This document shows, one piece after another, positions 8,080 through 16,034 of a DNA stretch of 21,336 nucleotides. The stretch covers positions 1 to 21,336 of the forward strand of contig CALAEX010000199.1 of NCBI GenBank assembly GCA_937891165.1, read 5' to 3'. The notes beneath the pieces were generated by a model. It saw only the letters and a list, made by a program, of their open reading frames with translations. It did not search any database and had not been told where the DNA came from. Position numbers and translations under genes: made by a program. The DNA is from an uncultured Lachnospiraceae bacterium (GTDB lineage: Bacteria; Bacillota; Clostridia; Lachnospirales; Lachnospiraceae). Numbering within the stretch: the stretch's first letter is position 1; each line of letters opens with the position of its first letter.

Positions 8080-8086
8080 TATTTTT

Positions 8087-9235
8087 TTATCTTAAAAATG
8101 CACCTGTATGTGTATCTGTTGCAAAGGTAATTGCATTATACAATACAAGAATATCTGTTACTCGATACTGCTTAATAAACTGAGAAATTGGCATATTAAA
8201 ATACCGAAAATCAACTAAATATACCTTTTCATAATTTCCTACTGTCATTGGTGCAAAACAATGAGCATAAGAATCCTTAATAATAAGTAATGTTCCTTCT
8301 CCTTCACTATTGGAACTAATTTCAGTTAAACCATGATTTCCATCTAAATAATAAGAATATTTATCTTTCACTCCTAAATATTCTTCGAGATACATCGTAT
8401 CAAAACTTTCTACCATATCTACAGTTACTTTTACTTTCGATGGCGTATTTGGTAACTCAAACCGATGCATTTGGTCATTACTTAACTCCACATTTAATTT
8501 GGAATGTACTGTACCTAAAAAGTCTTCTGCTACTACGGTCTGCTTTACATCTTCCAATTCTGGTACAGAAAGTCCCATAGCCTCTGCCCATGCCTGATAC
8601 GCATAAAATGCACCAAGTGTTGTCCAGTGATGGTCCGTTTTATAATAAATATATTCCTCTGCGTGTTCCTTTAAAATTTCTCGAACATCTAGTGCTGTTC
8701 CTTCTGGCAAACGCTCATAAATCGTATCTATCATTCCATTTTGGTCAAATCCCGAAGCAAACGATGGCAATTTTTCTGTTAAAATTTCTGAGGCTGTAGG
8801 TACTAACATTACTTTGATATGTTCCCCTCCAAGTTGTTCTGCATATTTTTGTGTAAATTCCACCAAACGGTCCATACTCTTTTGTAACATTTCTACATCA
8901 ATTTTGGAATCTTCATGACGTTCCACCAAATAACCATCCTTGCCAAGATAAACCCCATTGATGTCTTGCTTATTCAATGCCATTTCACTAAAAACTTTTA
9001 ACTGAATCCAAGAATCTCTTAAGAAAAACTGGTCTGTAATATAAGTTTCATATTCACTCATAAACTTTCCACTAAATAATTTTTCCCATGAGAATTCTGG
9101 CATTGTAGCAAGCACTCTATTTTCATTTTCAGAAAAAGTTCTCTTTGGATAGACAAACGTCACTCCAGTAAATCCAAATATAAGCACTAAAAAAAGAATT
9201 GCTGCTGCCTTGGAATAAGTTTTTCTTGTTTCCAT
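8087..9235 (-). CDS. DHHW-family (AlgX/AlgJ-like) membrane-anchored protein, putative polymer O-acetylation
   Basis: A 382-aa protein with an N-terminal membrane anchor (about 10-30) and an extracellular domain. The DHHW motif at residues 201-204 supplies the catalytic Asp/His in this SGNH-like family. KDSY near residue 322 (Ser322) is the likely nucleophile position. In the AlgJ/AlgX/DltD-like logic, such proteins receive an acyl group moved across the membrane by an MBOAT partner and place it on an extracellular polymer. The gene follows the MBOAT gene by 19 nt on the same strand, with AAAGGA about eight bases before its ATG, so the two form an operon. The TAA stop runs straight into the T-rich edge of the palindromic element. 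The polymer (exopolysaccharide, teichoic acid or peptidoglycan) cannot be read from the sequence. Confidence 0.85.
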   Translation of the reverse strand: METRKTYSKAAAILFLVLIFGFTGVTFVYPKRTFSENENRVLATMPEFSWEKLFSGKFMSEYETYITDQFFLRDSWIQLKVFSEMALNKQDINGVYLGKDGYLVERHEDSKIDVEMLQKSMDRLVEFTQKYAEQLGGEHIKVMLVPTASEILTEKLPSFASGFDQNGMIDTIYERLPEGTALDVREILKEHAEEYIYYKTDHHWTTLGAFYAYQAWAEAMGLSVPELEDVKQTVVAEDFLGTVHSKLNVELSNDQMHRFELPNTPSKVKVTVDMVESFDTMYLEEYLGVKDKYSYYLDGNHGLTEISSNSEGEGTLLIIKDSYAHCFAPMTVGNYEKVYLVDFRYFNMPISQFIKQYRVTDILVLYNAITFATDTHTGAFLR

Positions 9236-9254
9236 CTAGTTTTTCCTTTCTTTT

Positions 9255-10691
9255 TTAAAACCTAAAGTATAAGAATGGATTATAGGTTGCATCCACTAAA
9301 TAGGCTGTAGAAATAATAAAAATTCCTGCTACAAATACCATCTGCAATACCGTTGAAATCGTTTCCCCAACCTTTTTTGCTTGCATCTGATATAATTGTT
9401 CCTGCACTTTTGCTACCAATTGTTTTGGATATGGTGTAGAGGCAAGAATTAATATCACAAACATTACTGCATAACTAAACAATAAATAAAGCGATTCTGT
9501 ACTAACAAATCCTGCTCCAGATAATCCAAACATTGCTTTTAAGTACTGTATTCCTAATGACATATTGTCAAAGGCAAAAAATGCCCAACCAATCCAAACT
9601 AAGAAAATCGTATAAATATGAGAAAAAATCTTATGCTTTTTTAAGAAATCAAGCCATAACAATTTTTCTAAAATAAGAAATATGCCAAAATATGCTCCCC
9701 ATAACAAAAAGTTCCAACTTGCTCCATGCCAAATACCTGTTAATAACCATACAATGGCAATGTTACGAATTTGCATTTTAAATCCTTTTCGATTTCCGCC
9801 AAGCGGAATATATACATAAGAACGAAACCAACTTCCCAAAGAAATATGCCATCTTCTCCAAAATTCTGTAATACTTCTAGAAATATAAGGATAATCAAAG
9901 TTTTCAAGGAAATGAAATCCCATCATTTTTCCAAGACCGATTGCCATATCAGAATAACCCGAAAAGTCAAAATAAATTTGGAATGCATACGCTGTAATTC
10001 CAATCCATGCCATCAGCACTGGAATTTCTCCTTCTGGTCTTGCACTAATCATATCCCACAACAAGCCAATGTTATTTGCCAACAATACTTTTTTCCCAAG
10101 ACCTGTCATAAAACGCATCACACCAGTGGCAAAATTGTCCATTGTTTCCTTTCGTCCTTCTAACTGTTCTGCTACGGTATTATACTGTACAATTGGTCCT
10201 GCAATTAACTGTGGGAACAAGGCAACATATGCACCAAAGGAAATGATATTTTTCTGTGGCAAGGCATCACCTCGATAAATATCAATTGTATAAGACATTG
10301 TTTGAAAGGTATAAAAGGAAATACCTATTGGCAATGCTAATTCTAATAAAGGAAGTTCTACACCTGGAATTAAATTTAAATTTGCTATGACAAAATCTGC
10401 ATACTTAAAAAATCCAAGTAATTCCAAATTAATAATCATAGAGGACAATACAACTAGCTTAGCTTTGCCCATCTCATTTTTCTGCTTTAATCGGTACACC
10501 AAAAGACCATGAGTGAAATCTACAACCGTAGAAAATAACATAAGTACGACATAGATTGGTTCTCCCCAAGCATAGAAAATCAAACTTGCAATAAATAAAA
10601 TTGTATTTCTAAACTTCTTCGGTGCAAGAAAATAAAGCAGTAACACAATCGGCAAATACCGAAACATAAACATTAAGCTACTAAATACCAT
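9255..10691 (-). CDS. MBOAT-family O-acyltransferase (AlgI-like)
   Basis: A 478-aa polytopic membrane protein of typical length for AlgI/DltB-like MBOAT enzymes. The family signatures are WRRWHISLGSWFRSY (His282) and LTGIWHGASWNF (His322, the conserved membrane histidine), with the usual FDFSGYSDMAIGLGKMMG stretch just before. AAAGGA lies seven to eight bases upstream of the ATG. It would transfer an acyl group, usually acetyl, from a cytoplasmic donor through the membrane to its extracellular partner, here the DHHW protein encoded 19 nt downstream. A DltB role is less likely because no dltA, dltC or dltD genes are adjacent. It is 82 nt downstream of the anti-sigma gene, separated by a terminator-like hairpin. 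Confidence 0.9.
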   Translation of the reverse strand: MVFSSLMFMFRYLPIVLLLYFLAPKKFRNTILFIASLIFYAWGEPIYVVLMLFSTVVDFTHGLLVYRLKQKNEMGKAKLVVLSSMIINLELLGFFKYADFVIANLNLIPGVELPLLELALPIGISFYTFQTMSYTIDIYRGDALPQKNIISFGAYVALFPQLIAGPIVQYNTVAEQLEGRKETMDNFATGVMRFMTGLGKKVLLANNIGLLWDMISARPEGEIPVLMAWIGITAYAFQIYFDFSGYSDMAIGLGKMMGFHFLENFDYPYISRSITEFWRRWHISLGSWFRSYVYIPLGGNRKGFKMQIRNIAIVWLLTGIWHGASWNFLLWGAYFGIFLILEKLLWLDFLKKHKIFSHIYTIFLVWIGWAFFAFDNMSLGIQYLKAMFGLSGAGFVSTESLYLLFSYAVMFVILILASTPYPKQLVAKVQEQLYQMQAKKVGETISTVLQMVFVAGIFIISTAYLVDATYNPFLYFRF

Positions 10692-10720
10692 TTTATTTTC
10701 CTTTCATAAGACAAAATAAT

Positions 10721-10751
10721 TACCAGCCAATCAGCAAATGATTCACTGGTA
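10721..10751 (-). terminator. terminator-like hairpin after the anti-sigma gene
   Basis: TACCAG pairs with CTGGTA, and after a 2x2 internal loop AATCA pairs with TGATT around a 5-nt loop. On the minus strand it is followed by ATTATTTTG. It lies between the anti-sigma stop (10774) and the MBOAT start (10691). I found no convincing separate promoter for the MBOAT gene in the same 82-nt gap, so partial read-through is possible. Confidence 0.55.
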
Positions 10752-10773
10752 TTTTTTCAACAGTAACATAAAA

Positions 10774-11367
10774 CTATAATGGGGGTTCTTCTCCCTCTTT
10801 ATTTTGATACTTTCCTATTTCTTCTATCCATAACCAGACATTTGCTAGGTCATTTACTGTCAATTGTGTCAAACCAAATCTTTTAGAATCTTCTTTTTCA
10901 TAAGTTCCTAAAACACCTGATACTATCAATTTTTTTCCCACACAAATATCTTTACTTAATTCTTCTACTATATCAAAACGAACTGCTACAAGTGTATTTT
11001 CTTGTACTTCTTCTGTAAACTCAAGATTTAACCAAATCACTTTCTCTTGTTCTTCTATGGATTCTACTGTTCCAGTAAATACTGCATAATTTTGTGCAGG
11101 TCCTATACGGTGAAATGCAACACCAAATTCTGCCGAATCTTCACCTGTTTCTGATAATAAAGAAATTCCATGCTCTCTTGTATTTTCTTTGTTTTGATTC
11201 CATACAAAATTTCCTACACTAGCTAACCCTACACAAACAGCTACTGTGGCTACCATTTTCATAACCCGAGAGGAAGCATTTACTTTTTTGATTGTAGTTT
11301 GTTGTTCTTCTGTATAAACAGCGGCTTTTTCATAAATACCCGCAATAAATTCTTCGTTTGATTTCAT
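10774..11367 (-). CDS. putative membrane anti-sigma factor
   Basis: A 197-aa protein: a cytoplasmic N-terminus of about 33 aa, one membrane segment (about 34-55, MKMVATVAVCVGLASVGNFVW) and an extracellular C-terminal domain of about 140 aa. This topology, and its position 21 nt downstream of an ECF sigma gene on the same strand, are the main reasons for the call. GGAGG precedes the ATG by five to six bases. The N-terminal part has no Cys/His cluster of a zinc-binding anti-sigma domain, so if it binds sigma it does so by another fold. The extracellular part contains an FTGTVESIEEQEKVIWLNLE-like beta segment but no family I recognise. It likely holds the sigma factor inactive until an envelope signal is sensed. 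Confidence 0.65.
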   Translation of the reverse strand: MKSNEEFIAGIYEKAAVYTEEQQTTIKKVNASSRVMKMVATVAVCVGLASVGNFVWNQNKENTREHGISLLSETGEDSAEFGVAFHRIGPAQNYAVFTGTVESIEEQEKVIWLNLEFTEEVQENTLVAVRFDIVEELSKDICVGKKLIVSGVLGTYEKEDSKRFGLTQLTVNDLANVWLWIEEIGKYQNKEGEEPPL

Positions 11368-11388
11368 AATTTCCTCCCCTGAAAGTAT

Positions 11389-11928
11389 TTATTTTTGAAG
11401 TGCAAGCAACAACGCCTTTCTAGCACGATGAGCTAGTACCTTTATCTGTGGCAAGTTTTTCCCCATAACTTCTGCCGCTTCTTTTAATTTCATTCCTTCT
11501 AATTCTGTCAATACTAAAACTTCTTGATATTCTTCTTTCAGGCTTTTCATTGCACGATATAATTCTTCCTTTCCCTCCTGTTCTAATAACTGAAGTTCTG
11601 GATTTTCTTTTGTGATTGTATTTAATTCTTCTTCTGTTTGAAAATCGGTTAAAAATTCTTTTTGTGATTTTCGCACATAATCTACTGCTTTATGATGTCC
11701 TATCGTATATAAATACGTTTTAAATGAAGCCTTTCCTGGCACAAAACGCTCTTTATGCACATAAACTTCTACAAAAGCATCCTGTGCCAAGTCTTCTGCT
11801 ATTGTTATATTCTTTACTATTTTATTCAAATAATAAATAAGTCCATCTTTATACCGAATGACAAGACGTTCAAAACCTGCATTATCTCCAGCTAAAAATA
11901 TGGAATAATCAGTTTCATCTGTACCCAT
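11389..11928 (-). CDS. ECF-type RNA polymerase sigma factor
   Basis: A 179-aa protein of usual ECF length. Region 2 is clear (about 20-90): IAEDLAQDAFVEVYVHKERF for core binding, then FKTYLYTIGHHKAVDYVRK for -10 recognition. Region 4 follows (about 120-178), with LKEEYQEVLVLTELEGMKLK and a helix-turn-helix ending in HRARKALLLAL for -35 binding. Only a short acidic linker lies between them, as expected for ECF factors lacking region 3. The start has GGGAGGGG four to six bases upstream. The putative membrane anti-sigma gene follows after 21 nt. Nearby genes for polymer O-acetylation suggest an envelope-stress regulon, by analogy with Bacillus SigV/SigX; this is inference. Confidence 0.9.
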   Translation of the reverse strand: MGTDETDYSIFLAGDNAGFERLVIRYKDGLIYYLNKIVKNITIAEDLAQDAFVEVYVHKERFVPGKASFKTYLYTIGHHKAVDYVRKSQKEFLTDFQTEEELNTITKENPELQLLEQEGKEELYRAMKSLKEEYQEVLVLTELEGMKLKEAAEVMGKNLPQIKVLAHRARKALLLALQK

Positions 11929-12035
11929 GTTACCCCTCCCACAGATTTTATAGCATATTTACTTTATCATTATTAGCAAATCAATCCATGATTTACTACC
12001 ATGTAAACAATACCAATTTCTTTTCTCTATTTTTT

Positions 12036-12065
12036 ATTGTAACACATATTCAGACGAAACTGCAA
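12036..12065 (-). promoter_or_regulatory. candidate promoter for the sigma/anti-sigma operon
   Basis: On the minus strand, TTGCAG (12060-12065), an 18-bp spacer and TACAAT (12036-12041); the -10 is preceded by TGT, an extended -10. This gives a leader of about 100 nt before the sigma start. It looks like a housekeeping promoter. I did not see a convincing ECF-type AAC...CGTC pair, so autoregulation is not evident. Confidence 0.5.
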
Positions 12066-12078
12066 CGATTCTTATCTA

Positions 12079-13164
12079 TTATTCCCAGATTCCTAAGTAT
12101 GCTTGTAACGCATATACTGCTGCCATATTCTGACTTTCATAATATCCCATCAAATCTTCTTCTGTTGTAAGTCCATATTCTTCTGGATTATCTAACGCAC
12201 CACCAAGAATAGAGAAACATACATAATCACCTACAGTAGCTACTACTGCTGTTTTTACTCTTGCTTCATTCATTGGATACTGGAAAGATTCTTCTACTAA
12301 ATATGTCTTATATTGTTCTAATGCATTTTGCACATTTTCTAAATTACCTTCGGATGGCTTAATTAACACAAACATATCCGCATTTGCAGAAATCATTGGA
12401 ACTTCTACAATCGCTTCTTCATACCAAGAAGCATCTAACTTTAATGTTTCTGTCATATAAGTTACATCATCCTGCACTTGCATATTTGGAAGATACGCAC
12501 CAAAATAAGCCTTTCTTACCGCATTTGCCATCTTATCTACTTCTGTCCAAGGTTCTACAATAATTTCCCCTGCGATTACTGCTTTAATTGTATCAACAGC
12601 TACCTGATTACTTTCCTTATATGCTTCAATCAATGTTGCTTCGTCTTCATACATCATTTCATCTGCTACCATACCACCAAGAGCAGTAAAGCATACATAA
12701 TCCCCTACTACTTCTACTAAAGAACCTGTAATTCTAGCTAAATTAGATGGATACCAGTTATCATTGATTCTCATTTCCTGATATGCCTTTAATGCATTCA
12801 ATACATTCTCTTGATTTCCCTCGGTTGGATGTACTAATACAAAAGTTTCTACACTGTTTGTCATCATTGGATATTCTGCAACAACAGCATCATACCAAGA
12901 AGCATCTAACTGTAAAACATCAGATAAATAATACTCATCTGCCTTTGTATCTGGACCATATAATGCACCATATGCTTCTTGTACTGCCTGATGAATATTT
13001 TGAATTTCCTGTGCTACGTCCTTTTGTGGTGCTTCGGTTGGTGTTGGTGCTTCTGTTACCGTTGGAGTTGGTGTTGTATCTGTGTCATTATTACCACTGC
13101 CACATGCGGCAAGCATAGTTACTGTGGATAAAATTACTGCTACTGTTAAAAATTTCTTTCTCAT
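12079..13164 (-). CDS. lipoprotein with two DUF4358-like domains
   Basis: A 361-aa lipoprotein: MRKK start, hydrophobic core and lipobox LAAC with the lipidated Cys at 21, then a Thr/Pro/Glu-rich tether (about 30-47). Two homologous domains follow, about 58-165 and 213-322. Each has a Y-x-x-x-Y start, a LDASWY motif, a P-M-x-S/T-x-x-x-x-FVL stretch, a (P)(T/S)EGN-x-ENV-x-NAL-x-x-Y helix and a closing VGDYVCF-x-x-LGG. This matches what I know of DUF4358 lipoproteins of Lachnospiraceae, which usually have one copy; function is unknown. Ribosome-binding site AAAGGAG lies ten bases upstream. It is anchored on the outer face of the membrane. The internal duplication is obvious by eye; the Pfam name is from memory and less certain. 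Confidence 0.82.
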   Translation of the reverse strand: MRKKFLTVAVILSTVTMLAACGSGNNDTDTTPTPTVTEAPTPTEAPQKDVAQEIQNIHQAVQEAYGALYGPDTKADEYYLSDVLQLDASWYDAVVAEYPMMTNSVETFVLVHPTEGNQENVLNALKAYQEMRINDNWYPSNLARITGSLVEVVGDYVCFTALGGMVADEMMYEDEATLIEAYKESNQVAVDTIKAVIAGEIIVEPWTEVDKMANAVRKAYFGAYLPNMQVQDDVTYMTETLKLDASWYEEAIVEVPMISANADMFVLIKPSEGNLENVQNALEQYKTYLVEESFQYPMNEARVKTAVVATVGDYVCFSILGGALDNPEEYGLTTEEDLMGYYESQNMAAVYALQAYLGIWE

Positions 13165-13302
13165 AAAATCTAGTCTCCTTTTTTCTTCTTATATCAATTT
13201 TTTATTTATCATTTTTTGTTTACACTCTTTATTCGCAAAAAATAAAAAAAGGTTACACTACATTTTAAAAATTTTTTTATAAAATTTTTTTCACATAAAA
13301 AA

Positions 13303-13342
13303 ATTACCTACCATTACATTTAATAATGCAACAGTAGGTAAT
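13303..13342 (-). terminator. terminator of the flavin-reductase-like gene
   Basis: ATTACCTAC (13303-13311) pairs with GTAGGTAAT (13334-13342), with an additional inner pairing CATTA/TAATG. On the minus strand it is followed directly by a T-run (TTTTTTTA). It lies just downstream of the stop at 13354. The plus-strand side is also T-rich. Confidence 0.75.
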
Positions 13343-13353
13343 GTATTTCTATT

Positions 13354-13917
13354 TTATTTTTTTCTAACAGAATATCCAAATGTTCCGATTTCTGCTCCTA
13401 ATTCTTTATAAGCTCCATGAGAATATGCCATTAAACCCGTATCATTTAAATGGAACTTTCCATTTTCATCCATATACGAATCATCTACTTGAATACTTAC
13501 GACCTCTGCTAAAAACATCGCATGGCTTCCTAATTCTTTTACTTCTGTTACTTTACATTCAATATTCACAGGACACTCTGCAATTCCCGGTGCTTTCACC
13601 ACATTAGATGTTTGTGGTGTCAATTTAGCCTCTTTAAACTTGTCCACCTCTTTACCAGATTTTACACCACAATAATCCGTAGCATAGGCTAATTCTTTTG
13701 TTGTTAAATTAACGACAAATTCTTTCGTTTCCTTAATAATAGCATACGAATATCTCTCTGGACGAACAGAAATCGAGAGCATGGGAGGATTCGTACAAAC
13801 CGTAGCCGCCCATGCAATCGTAATAATATTTGGCTTTTCTCCCTCTCTTTGACAGCTTACCATCACTGCTGGAAGAGGATACAACATATTTCCTGGTTTA
13901 AATGTCACTTTTGCCAT
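13354..13917 (-). CDS. flavin reductase-like protein (FMN-binding split barrel)
   Basis: A 187-aa protein of the DIM6/NTAB flavin-reductase-like family. Characteristic segments are YPLPAVMVSC near the N-terminus, the central IITIAWAATVCTNPPMLSISVRP (substrate/FMN loop), the RYSYAIIKETKEFVVNL strand and CGVKSGKEVDKF further on. Family members bind FMN and act as NAD(P)H:flavin oxidoreductases or as small flavoproteins of unknown partner; no partner oxygenase is encoded nearby. It is cytoplasmic with no signal peptide. GGAG lies nine to ten bases upstream of the ATG. It lies 69 nt downstream of the zinc-ribbon NUDIX gene on the same strand and is followed by a strong terminator, so it is probably the last gene of its transcript. 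Confidence 0.87.
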   Translation of the reverse strand: MAKVTFKPGNMLYPLPAVMVSCQREGEKPNIITIAWAATVCTNPPMLSISVRPERYSYAIIKETKEFVVNLTTKELAYATDYCGVKSGKEVDKFKEAKLTPQTSNVVKAPGIAECPVNIECKVTEVKELGSHAMFLAEVVSIQVDDSYMDENGKFHLNDTGLMAYSHGAYKELGAEIGTFGYSVRKK

Positions 13918-13986
13918 ACTTTTTTACTCCTTTTCTTCGATATATCTTTCATAAAAAATCTTATTTTCTTTATCCTAAAAGATAAT

Positions 13987-14490
13987 TTATTCGGTTAAAA
14001 AATTCATTTTTATCACTTGGTTTACTAATTGCCACGCAATACTGCCTTCTCTTAACTTATCTAATGCTTGTTCTAATTTGACCCATTCCGCCTTGTCTAC
14101 TTCTTTGGAAAGTACAAACTCTGCTTTTTTTACAGTTGCACGAAATCCAATCATTAACATTTCTTTTTTAATATAAGGATAGGTTTGAACAAACTCTAAT
14201 TCGGAAACATCTAATCCTAGTTCTTCTTTTACTTCTCTGTAAGCAGTTTCCTCTGCGGATTCCCCTAACTTGATTACTCCCGCTACACAAACATAATTTG
14301 TTTTAGAAACATAGTCTTGACGGAGCAAGGCAATTTCTCCACATTCATTTACTACTGCACAAATAATACAGCTCGTAAACATATCCCACAATGGAACTTC
14401 ACAAAAAGGACAATAAGGAATTTCCCCCTCATCCCCAATTTCTTTCACTATTGCTTTTGTCCCACAATGAGGACAATAAGTAAAACGCAT
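13987..14490 (-). CDS. NUDIX hydrolase with N-terminal zinc ribbon (NudC-like)
   Basis: A 167-aa protein. The N-terminus carries a zinc ribbon, CPHC (Cys6, Cys9) and CPFC (Cys27, Cys30). A textbook NUDIX box follows at 71-93 (G-x5-E-x7-REV-x-EE-x-GL), with all metal-binding glutamates present. The arrangement of zinc ribbon plus NUDIX resembles NAD+ diphosphatase NudC and related nucleotide hydrolases, but the protein is shorter than typical NudC (about 260 aa). I do not see the NudC-specific SQPWPFPxS motif after the box, so an NADH-pyrophosphatase call would be too specific. GAGGTGGTG precedes the ATG. Cytoplasmic. Confidence 0.88.
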   Translation of the reverse strand: MRFTYCPHCGTKAIVKEIGDEGEIPYCPFCEVPLWDMFTSCIICAVVNECGEIALLRQDYVSKTNYVCVAGVIKLGESAEETAYREVKEELGLDVSELEFVQTYPYIKKEMLMIGFRATVKKAEFVLSKEVDKAEWVKLEQALDKLREGSIAWQLVNQVIKMNFLTE

Positions 14491-14567
14491 TCTTTCACCA
14501 CCTCATACAATTTTTACATCTTATAGTATTGCCTTACATACTGTAATTTTCTCATAAAAACTTCCCA

Positions 14568-15338
14568 TCAGAAAATCCATTCATACAAAATCGCATACAA
14601 TTCTCTTACATAATATGTTGGAAACAACCAAAAAACGGTATGGCCTGATACTGCTCCATACTCTAACTCAAGACTTTTTGCAATTTGCCCTGCACGATAT
14701 TGATGATATTCACTGGTTGCAATCGCAATGTTCTCACACAATCCTTGTTCTTCTATCAATTGCTTGGCATATAATAAATTTTCTCTTGTATTGGTAGACA
14801 TTTCTTCCTTATATAAACGTTCTGGTGCAATTCCTTTGTCTACTAAATAACGATACATACATTCTGCTTCGCTAATGTTTTCTCCATCCCCTTGACCACC
14901 AGACAATACACAAACCGCATCTTCTTGCTCTAACAAATACTCATAAGCAGCCTCTAAACGCTCTTGTAAAGAAAGACTCGCTCGTTCTCCATACACACGA
15001 CATCCAAGTACAACTACCGTTGCTTTTGGTTCTGGTGTTTTCGTTGCCGCCCAAATCATACAAATAGACTCAAGAACTACAAGTGCTGTTATAAAAAATA
15101 AAATACCAAAAAAACTAAAATATAACCACTTCTTTTCTTGTTTCCATTGCCTAACTATAGAATGAATTTTAGGCATAAAAAGTGTATAAAAAAATAACAC
15201 TACTGCAACAACCATTCCTGTTGCATTTCCTATATTTAATTGAACAGACAATGTCAATGGAAGAAAGAACCATACAAAACCAACCATTGCTATAAGAAAA
15301 AGCAATCCTCGTATGAAAAATAAGTTCTTTTGTTTCAT
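14568..15338 (-). CDS. YdcF-family (DUF218, SanA/ElyC-like) membrane protein
   Basis: A 256-aa protein. The frame opens at 15380, but the ATG at 15338 is chosen: GGAG lies eight bases upstream, and it overlaps the stop of the preceding GNAT gene by four bases (ATGA), which suggests translational coupling. Three membrane segments fill about the first 90 residues, followed by a DUF218 domain. It begins ATVVVLGCRVYG, with LSLQERLEAA, a VLSGGQGDGE glycine loop, SEAECMYRYL, the EEMSTNTRENL stretch and AIATSEYHQYRA, all standard family landmarks. Family members (YdcF, SanA, ElyC) sit in the envelope and have been linked to wall or envelope-polymer homeostasis, but the biochemical activity is not settled. 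Confidence 0.85.
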   Translation of the reverse strand: MKQKNLFFIRGLLFLIAMVGFVWFFLPLTLSVQLNIGNATGMVVAVVLFFYTLFMPKIHSIVRQWKQEKKWLYFSFFGILFFITALVVLESICMIWAATKTPEPKATVVVLGCRVYGERASLSLQERLEAAYEYLLEQEDAVCVLSGGQGDGENISEAECMYRYLVDKGIAPERLYKEEMSTNTRENLLYAKQLIEEQGLCENIAIATSEYHQYRAGQIAKSLELEYGAVSGHTVFWLFPTYYVRELYAILYEWIF

Positions 15339-15805
15339 AAAATTTTCTCCATCCCTATTTTTTGTGGAGTTAAACCACAAGCCTCATAAAATTTCATTGC
15401 ATTTTCGTTCAGACACCACACATTCAATGTTACATTGTAAAACTTTTGTTCCTTTGCAAAATTTACGACATACTCATACAAACGCTTTCCAATATGCTGT
15501 CCTCGAAGTTGTTCGTCTACACATAAATCATCAATATATAACGTACGAATATCCGTCATAATTTCATGATTTTGATGCTGTTGCATCATACAAAACGCAT
15601 AACCAAGCACGTTATCAGCTTCATCCACTGCAACAAAAATTGGTGTTGTATCCTCTTTGATTAGCTCTACTAATTCTTTATCTGTATATTTTTTCGCATT
15701 CGCTTTAAATAAATCAGGTCTTCCCTTATGATGTACCATTAATACTTGACGAAGTAAATGGTTAATTCCTTCTATATCTCTTTCTTTTGCTCTACGAATT
15801 AACAT
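15335..15805 (-). CDS. GNAT-family N-acetyltransferase
   Basis: A 156-aa protein of normal single-domain GNAT size. It starts with the typical IRRAKERDIEGI stretch and has a beta strand IFVAVDEADNVLGYAF and a core strand TLYIDDLCVDEQLRGQHIG. In the last of these, RGQHIG (101-106) is the acetyl-CoA pyrophosphate-binding loop (Q/R-x-x-G-x-G/A). It closes with LNVWCLNENAMKFYEACGL, the usual motif B. GGAGG lies eight bases upstream of the ATG. It would acetylate an amine of a small molecule, peptide or protein using acetyl-CoA; the substrate is unknown. It is the first gene of a transcript that continues, with a 4-bp overlap, into the YdcF-like gene. Confidence 0.9.
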   Translation of the reverse strand: MLIRRAKERDIEGINHLLRQVLMVHHKGRPDLFKANAKKYTDKELVELIKEDTTPIFVAVDEADNVLGYAFCMMQQHQNHEIMTDIRTLYIDDLCVDEQLRGQHIGKRLYEYVVNFAKEQKFYNVTLNVWCLNENAMKFYEACGLTPQKIGMEKIL

Positions 15806-15950
15806 TGTTTCAACCTCCTTTTTTTTAACAAGTGTATCATGTTATTTTTTTGTTTACAATATTTTTTCAAAAAACTTTCTAGTTATCCTTCTCAAAATTC
15901 GTTTTTGCTACTTCTTCCTAAACGCAAATTGCTCGTTTTGCGTTCAAAAA

Positions 15951-16030
15951 GAGACAGAATAGTATAATTTACCACTTATACTACTCTGTCCCTTTTTCTC
16001 TCCTATTTTTTATATTATAATTATTTCCAC
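15951..16030. repeat. 80-bp hairpin repeat, copy 1 (also terminator of the 664-aa lipoprotein gene)
   Basis: Aligns without gaps to 19811-19890 (offset 3860) at 72 of 80 positions by eye. The left half is an inverted repeat (GGGACAGAGTAGTATAA on the minus strand, pairing with TTATACTATTCTGTCTC). Two of the changes from the perfect copy become G-U pairs in the minus-strand RNA, so the hairpin is kept in that direction, and TTTTTG follows it. It lies four bases past the stop of the 16035 gene. A second hairpin (AACGCAAA/TTTGCGTT, 15921-15944) is adjacent. Confidence 0.8.
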
Positions 16031-16034
16031 CTTT

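Noticed and set aside
9255..10691. dlt operon (D-alanylation of teichoic acids) because of the DltB-like MBOAT
   Set aside because: The partner is a DHHW/AlgX-like protein and no dltA or dltC is present, which fits O-acetylation better.
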